64,000 nucleotides of DNA from Halomonas shengliensis (GTDB lineage: Bacteria > Pseudomonadota > Gammaproteobacteria > Pseudomonadales > Halomonadaceae). Location: positions 1-64,000 of the forward strand of contig NZ_FNIV01000011.1 of the NCBI RefSeq assembly GCF_900104135.1, written 5' to 3'. The notes under the pieces are model-generated. The model did not search any database. It had not been told where the DNA came from and worked only from the letters and a program-made list of their open reading frames with translations. The position numbers and the translations under genes were made by a program. Shown piece after piece: positions 59,661 to 64,000 of this stretch (position 1 is the stretch's first letter; the number at the start of each line of letters is the position of its first letter).

Positions 59661-61939
59661 GGCGCCAGCGCCCGGTGCTGGGGCGCCGTCCGCTGATCAT
59701 GCTGCTGCTGGCGCTATTGGTGGTGCTGTTCCTCGGCGGCATGTGGCTGCTCTCGACCCTCAACCTGCGCCAGGCGGAGGAGACGCTGGCCTCGCTGCGC
59801 CAGCGCCAGATCGTCGATACCTTCCATGCCAATATCGACCGCATCGACGCCCACCATCGACGCATGGAGCAGAACAGCCGCGACCTGGCCCGGGCCGGGC
59901 GGTTGCTCACCGAGATGGGGGCCGGCGAGGCGGCCCTGGCCGAGACCTTGACCCAGGCCCTCGAGGAGTTTCCCGATGCCCGCGGGGCCACCCTGTGGCT
60001 CACCGCGCTCGACCCGCCGCGGGCGCTGTATGCCCGCCGTTCGGAGGCGGGCGTGACGGCCACCCCCCTGGACACCGACTGGCAGGAGGCGGGCTGGTTC
60101 CAGCGCCGTCTCGCCGCCTGGCGAGAGGGGGAGGGGCAGCCCTACTGGTCCACCACCTACTTCAAGGCGGCGGTGGACGACGCGGTGATCAGCGTCGCGG
60201 CCCCGGTGCTCGACGACGACGGCCGGCTGCTGGGCATGGCGGCCAGCGACTGGGTCGCCGAGGACATCATCGGCCTGATGGCCGGCGTTGAGGTGACCCC
60301 GAGCACCTTCGCCTTCCTGGTGGACCGCGAGAACCGCAACCTCTCGAGCCTGGCCCGTGCCGAGGACCTCGCCGACGCCGGCCGGCGCATCGATGCGGTC
60401 TCGGCGCTGGGCCTGCATCGCGAGATCGTCGCCCTGGCGGCCGAGGAGGGGCCGGTGCGGCGCCCGCTGACGCTTGAGGGGGAGGCGTGGACGCTCTATC
60501 TCGGCGCGACCCGTGCCGGCATGGCCTTCGGCATCGCCGTGCCCCAGGCCGAGGTCGATGCCGTGCTGGCGCCCATGCGTCGGGTCAACCGGCGGCTGTT
60601 GATCGGCATCGGGCTGGCGATGGCGCTGCTGGCCGGGGTCACCCTCTTCCTGGTGGCGGGCCTGCTGCGCCAGCTGCGCACCCTCTACACAGACCCGCTC
60701 ACCCGGCTGCCCAACCGGGCGCGGCTGCTGGCCGACCTCGAGGCAGGGCGTGCAGGCACCCTGGTGCTGGTCAACGTCGACGGCTTCAAGCAGTTCAACG
60801 ACCTCTTCGGCCATCGCTGTGGCGACCGGGTGATCCAGCACGTGGCGGAGCGCCTGGAGGAGGCCCTGGCGGCGGCGCCCTGGCGGGGCAGTCGGCTCTA
60901 TCGCATGCCCGGCGACGAGCACGCCCTGTGGCTGCCCGGCGCACCGAGCGACGAGGCGCTGCGCGAACGGGTCGAGGCGTTGTCCCAGGCGCTGCATGGC
61001 CTGCGCCTGGCGTGGCGCGGCCAGGAGTTGCCCCTGCAGCTGACCCTGGGGGTGGCGTCGAGCTGGCAGCTCGACCGCCAGGGCGACCGTGAGGAGAGCC
61101 TGCACTCCTCGGCCAATATCGCCCTGAAGCAGGCGCGCGCCGAGCGGCGCTCCTTCGCCTTCTACGACCCGGCGACCCGGGTGCGTCGCGACTATGAGCG
61201 CAACCTGGCGTGGGCCAACCGCCTGGGCCAGGCGCTGGACGAGGGGCGCGTGGTGGCCTACTTCCAGCCGATCCTGGATCTCGGCAGTGGCCGCGTGGGC
61301 AAGTTCGAGTGCCTGGTGCGCATGCTCGACGAGGCGGGGGAGCCGGTCAGCCCCGGCGCCTTCCTGGAGGTGGCCCGGCGCAGCCGCCTCTATCGCCGCC
61401 TGACCCTGACCATGGTCGAGCGCTGCCTGGCGGCGCTGGCCGAGACGCCCCATGACGTCTCCCTCAACCTCTCAAGCGAGGACATCCTCGACCCGGAGAT
61501 CAGCGAGGCGCTGCTGGCGAGGGTCGCCGAGCAGGGCGTCGGCGAGCGTCTGATCTTCGAGATCCTCGAGTCCGAGGGGATCGACAACTACGCCGCGGTC
61601 AGCGACTTCATCGCCCGCGCCAAGGCGCTGGGGGTGCGCATCGCCATCGACGATTTCGGCAGCGGCTACTCCAACTTCGAGCACCTGCTGCGCCTCGATG
61701 TCGACCTGCTCAAGATCGACGGCAGCCTGGTGCGCCAGCTCGACGGCAGCGGCGACGCCGAGAGCCTGATCCGCGGCATCGTGGGCTTCGCCCGGGAGCT
61801 GGGGATCGCCACGGTGGCGGAGTTCGTGCACAGCGAGGCGGTACTGGCCCGGGTCCGGGCCCTCGGCGTGGACCATGCCCAGGGTGCCTGCATCGGCATG
61901 CCCGGTCCCGAGCCGCGCTGGACGGGCCTGCCCGACTGA
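59657..61939 (+). CDS. Cache-GGDEF-EAL protein, probable c-di-GMP phosphodiesterase
   Basis: 760 residues from GTG 59657. TM1 about 13-34, a periplasmic double-Cache-like sensor (with YWSTTYFKAAVDDAVISVAAPVLDDDGRLLGMAASDW), TM2 about 315-338, GGDEF from about 343 and EAL from about 530. The GGDEF site is altered to PGDEH, so cyclase activity is unlikely. The EAL domain keeps the catalytic pattern: ECLVR (EAL variant), NLSSEDI, EILESEG, IDDFGSGYS, LKIDGSLV, AEFVHSE and the late AQG. It should degrade c-di-GMP in response to an external signal. The GTG overlaps the lipoprotein stop; ATG 59699 is an alternative without a ribosome-binding site and would lack the positive N-terminus. Confidence 0.85.
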   Translation: MRRQRPVLGRRPLIMLLLALLVVLFLGGMWLLSTLNLRQAEETLASLRQRQIVDTFHANIDRIDAHHRRMEQNSRDLARAGRLLTEMGAGEAALAETLTQALEEFPDARGATLWLTALDPPRALYARRSEAGVTATPLDTDWQEAGWFQRRLAAWREGEGQPYWSTTYFKAAVDDAVISVAAPVLDDDGRLLGMAASDWVAEDIIGLMAGVEVTPSTFAFLVDRENRNLSSLARAEDLADAGRRIDAVSALGLHREIVALAAEEGPVRRPLTLEGEAWTLYLGATRAGMAFGIAVPQAEVDAVLAPMRRVNRRLLIGIGLAMALLAGVTLFLVAGLLRQLRTLYTDPLTRLPNRARLLADLEAGRAGTLVLVNVDGFKQFNDLFGHRCGDRVIQHVAERLEEALAAAPWRGSRLYRMPGDEHALWLPGAPSDEALRERVEALSQALHGLRLAWRGQELPLQLTLGVASSWQLDRQGDREESLHSSANIALKQARAERRSFAFYDPATRVRRDYERNLAWANRLGQALDEGRVVAYFQPILDLGSGRVGKFECLVRMLDEAGEPVSPGAFLEVARRSRLYRRLTLTMVERCLAALAETPHDVSLNLSSEDILDPEISEALLARVAEQGVGERLIFEILESEGIDNYAAVSDFIARAKALGVRIAIDDFGSGYSNFEHLLRLDVDLLKIDGSLVRQLDGSGDAESLIRGIVGFARELGIATVAEFVHSEAVLARVRALGVDHAQGACIGMPGPEPRWTGLPD

Positions 61940-62057
61940 GCCTCCGTGCAAATCCCGGGGAGGCGGCGGTGCCCCCGGTGCAGCGTCCCGGCAAAAGCCT
62001 TACCATGGGCGCCCGTCACCGGGCTACAGGGCTCTCGCCGCGACAAGGACCGCCAAC

Positions 62058-63299
62058 ATGCTGGACAGACTTCCTTTCCTGATCGGGTTGCGCTACGTGC
62101 GCGCCAAGCGCCGCAACCACTTCATCTCCTTCATCTCGCTGACCTCCATGCTGGGGCTGATGCTGGGCGTGGCCGTGCTGATCCTGGTGCTCTCGGTGAT
62201 GAACGGCTTCGACCACGAGCTGCGCACCCGCATCCTGGGCATGGTGCCCCATGCCAAGATCGAGTCACGCACCGGCATGGTGGAGTGGGAGTCCCTGGCC
62301 GAGCGGCTGATGCAGCGCGAGCGGGTGATCGGCGCGGCCCCCTATGTGGAGCAGCAGGGCATGTTCTCGGTGGGGGGCAACAACCAGGGTGCCATGGTCA
62401 ACGGCATCCACCCCGACTGGGAGGACCGCGTCTCGATCATCGGCGAGCACATGCGCGAGGGGAGCCTTGCCGACCTCGCGCCCGGCGAGTGGAACATCGT
62501 GCTGGGGTCGATCCTGGCCCGTCGCCTGGGCGTGGGGGTGGGCGACCGGGTCACCCTGCTGGTACCCGAGGCCTCCATCACCCCGGCCGGGGTCTTCCCG
62601 CGGCTCAAGCGTTTCACCGTCAGCGGCATCTTTAGCGTCGGCGCCGAGCTCGACGCCGGGCTGGCCTATGCCCATATCGAGGACATGCAGACCCTGGCGC
62701 GCCTCGGTAACGCCGTGGGCGGCCTGCGCCTGGAGCTCGATGACCTCTTCGCGGCGAGCGCCGTGACCCGCGCGATCGTCAACGACCTGGGGGTCGGCTA
62801 CCGCGGCTACGACTGGACCTACTCCCACGGCAACCTCTTCCAGGCGATCCAGATGGAGAAGCGCATGATCGCGCTGCTGCTCACCGTGATCATCGCCGTG
62901 GCAGCCTTCAACATCGTCTCCACCCTGGTGATGGTGGTCACCGACAAGCATGCCGACATCGCCATCCTGCGCACCATCGGCGCCACGCCGCGCTCGATCA
63001 TGGGCATCTTCGTGGTGCAGGGACTCGCCATCGGGGTGATCGGCATCCTGGTGGGGGTGGGGCTCGGGGTGCTGCTGGCGCTGACCATCGCCGACCTGAT
63101 CGGCTGGGTCGAGTCCGCGTTCGGTATCCAGTTCCTCGACGCCGGGGTCTATTTCATCAGCGACCTGCCGTCACGGCTGCACTGGGAGGACGTGGGCAAC
63201 ATCGTCGCCGCGGCGCTGGGCCTGACCTTCCTCTCCACCCTCTACCCCGCCTGGCGCGCCGCGCGGGTCCAGCCGGCGGAGGTGCTGCGCTATGAGTGA
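62058..63299 (+). CDS. lolC: lipoprotein-releasing ABC transporter permease LolC/LolE
   Basis: 413 residues with the MacB/FtsX architecture: helix 1 about 25-48, a large periplasmic domain (about 50-265), and three C-terminal helices. PFLIGLRYVRAKRRNHFISFISLTSMLGLMLGVAVLI at the start and TLVMVVTDKHADIAILRTIGATPRSIMGIFVVQG are LolC/E hallmarks; the end LSTLYPAWRAARVQPAEVLRYE is classical. The complex extracts outer-membrane lipoproteins from the inner membrane to LolA. The start was set at ATG 62058 from homology. It is followed by lolD. Confidence 0.94.
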   Translation: MLDRLPFLIGLRYVRAKRRNHFISFISLTSMLGLMLGVAVLILVLSVMNGFDHELRTRILGMVPHAKIESRTGMVEWESLAERLMQRERVIGAAPYVEQQGMFSVGGNNQGAMVNGIHPDWEDRVSIIGEHMREGSLADLAPGEWNIVLGSILARRLGVGVGDRVTLLVPEASITPAGVFPRLKRFTVSGIFSVGAELDAGLAYAHIEDMQTLARLGNAVGGLRLELDDLFAASAVTRAIVNDLGVGYRGYDWTYSHGNLFQAIQMEKRMIALLLTVIIAVAAFNIVSTLVMVVTDKHADIAILRTIGATPRSIMGIFVVQGLAIGVIGILVGVGLGVLLALTIADLIGWVESAFGIQFLDAGVYFISDLPSRLHWEDVGNIVAAALGLTFLSTLYPAWRAARVQPAEVLRYE

Positions 63300-63336
63300 G
63301 GCCCGCCGCGAATCCGCCCCCCACCAGGAGACGCCC

Positions 63337-64000
63337 ATGGAACGCGCCGCCGGCCAGACCATGCTCGAGTGCCACGACCTGACCCGCACCTACCGCGAGG
63401 GGCCCCAGGACATCACCGTGCTGGATGGCCTGGCGCTGTCCGTGGCCGCCGGCGAGCGGGTGGCCATCGTCGGCAGCTCCGGCTCCGGCAAGACCACGCT
63501 GCTCAACCTGCTCGGCGGCCTCGACCGCCCCAGCCGCGGCGAGGTGCGCATCGCCGGCGAGCCGCTCTCGGCGCTGGGGGAGGCCGCCCTGGGACGCTTC
63601 CGCAATCGCCATATCGGCTTCGTCTACCAGTTCCACCACCTGCTCGCCGAGTTCACCGCGGTGGAGAATGCCGCCCTGCCGCTGATCGTGCGCGGGCTGG
63701 GCAAGAAGGCGGCGGAGGCACGCGCCATGGCGCTGCTGGAGAAGGTGGGCATGGCCCCCCGCGCCGATCACAAGCCGGGCGAGCTGTCGGGAGGGGAGCG
63801 CCAGCGGGTGGCCATCGCCCGCGCCCTGGTCACCGACCCAAGCCTGGTGCTGATGGACGAGCCTACCGGGAACCTCGACCAGCACACCGCCGCGGGGATC
63901 CTTTCGCTGATGGACGAGCTGGCGCGCACCACCGCCTGCGCCTTCGTCATCGTCACCCACGACCCGGCGCTCGCCGCCCACCAGGATCGCGTCATGCGTC
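63337..64000 (+). CDS. lolD: lipoprotein-releasing ABC transporter ATP-binding protein LolD (partial, 3' end cut)
   Basis: The 221 residues seen include Walker A GSSGSGKTT, the Q-loop FVYQFHHLLAEFTAVENAALPL that is diagnostic of LolD, signature LSGGERQRVAIARAL, Walker B LVLMDEPTGNLD and H-loop VTHDPALA. The frame is still open at the window end; about 10-15 residues are missing by family length. ATG 63337 follows CAGGAG; ATG 63292, inside the end of lolC, would add 15 residues. It energises LolC and, probably, a LolE beyond the window. Confidence 0.94.
   Translation, partial: MERAAGQTMLECHDLTRTYREGPQDITVLDGLALSVAAGERVAIVGSSGSGKTTLLNLLGGLDRPSRGEVRIAGEPLSALGEAALGRFRNRHIGFVYQFHHLLAEFTAVENAALPLIVRGLGKKAAEARAMALLEKVGMAPRADHKPGELSGGERQRVAIARALVTDPSLVLMDEPTGNLDQHTAAGILSLMDELARTTACAFVIVTHDPALAAHQDRVMR

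Overview
The window is chromosomal DNA of a high-GC gammaproteobacterium, most likely a member of the Halomonadaceae (Halomonas-like). This rests on the combination of urt/ure operons, a glpSTPQV-type glycerol importer, a LolCD system, Hda next to an AI-2E-type permease, and a phasin, all with strongly GC-biased third positions. The species call is inference; no rRNA is present. Coding density is high. There are no IS elements, CRISPR arrays or prophage. The only mobile DNA is the 3' end of a group II intron at the left edge.

Layout. (1) 1-285: end of a group II intron, with the maturase C-terminus and domains V/VI. (2) 462-11973: nitrogen scavenging. A near-perfect sigma-54 promoter precedes urtABCDE (urea ABC importer), a second sigma-54 promoter precedes ureDABCEFG (nickel urease and chaperones), and a small His-containing membrane protein follows. 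(3) 12099-14516: a phospholipase D family protein and a convergent YihY/BrkB membrane protein. (4) 14663-20063: a tightly overlapping five-gene set made of a CHASE3 histidine kinase, a receiver-only response regulator, a YaiO-like outer-membrane barrel, a membrane-anchored HEAT-repeat protein and a processive GT2 glycosyltransferase. I read it as a candidate, poorly described surface-polysaccharide synthesis/export system, and it is the best novelty candidate here. A coiled-coil membrane protein follows. (5) 21441-29412: housekeeping genes (mrp, dcd, purM-purN, perM-like permease, hda, lipoprotein, phasin, fumC). (6) 29428-38835: a membrane EEP-family protein, a phnDCEE phosphonate-type ABC importer with a divergent histidine phosphatase, then glpD, glpR and glpK. 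(7) 38925-39099: two identical tRNA-Val(GAC) genes. (8) 39172-42485: free-methionine sulfoxide reductase and metNIQ. The met operon has a textbook sigma-70 promoter, a SAM-II type riboswitch and an intrinsic terminator in its leader. (9) 42661-47264: riboflavin synthase and a nucleobase salvage/repair group (NCS2 permease, apt, gpt, ung, upp). (10) 47547-55357: glycerol ABC importer glpS-glpT-glpP-glpQ-DUF2160-glpV plus a second glpD. (11) 55461-58665: uracil permease and the agmatine-to-putrescine pair aguB/aguA. (12) 58821-64000: a Sel1-like lipoprotein translationally coupled to a Cache-GGDEF-EAL protein, then lolC and a lolD cut by the window end.

How the genes work together. Urea is imported by UrtABCDE and split by urease under what looks like NtrC/sigma-54 control. 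Glycerol enters through an ABC importer rather than GlpF, is phosphorylated by GlpK and oxidised by one of two GlpD paralogues, with GlpR-like half-sites at glpK, glpS and possibly phnD. Methionine uptake is tuned by SAM through an RNA switch. Gene starts were revised from the longest reading frame wherever ribosome-binding sites, promoters or family length argued for it; these choices are stated in the entries.
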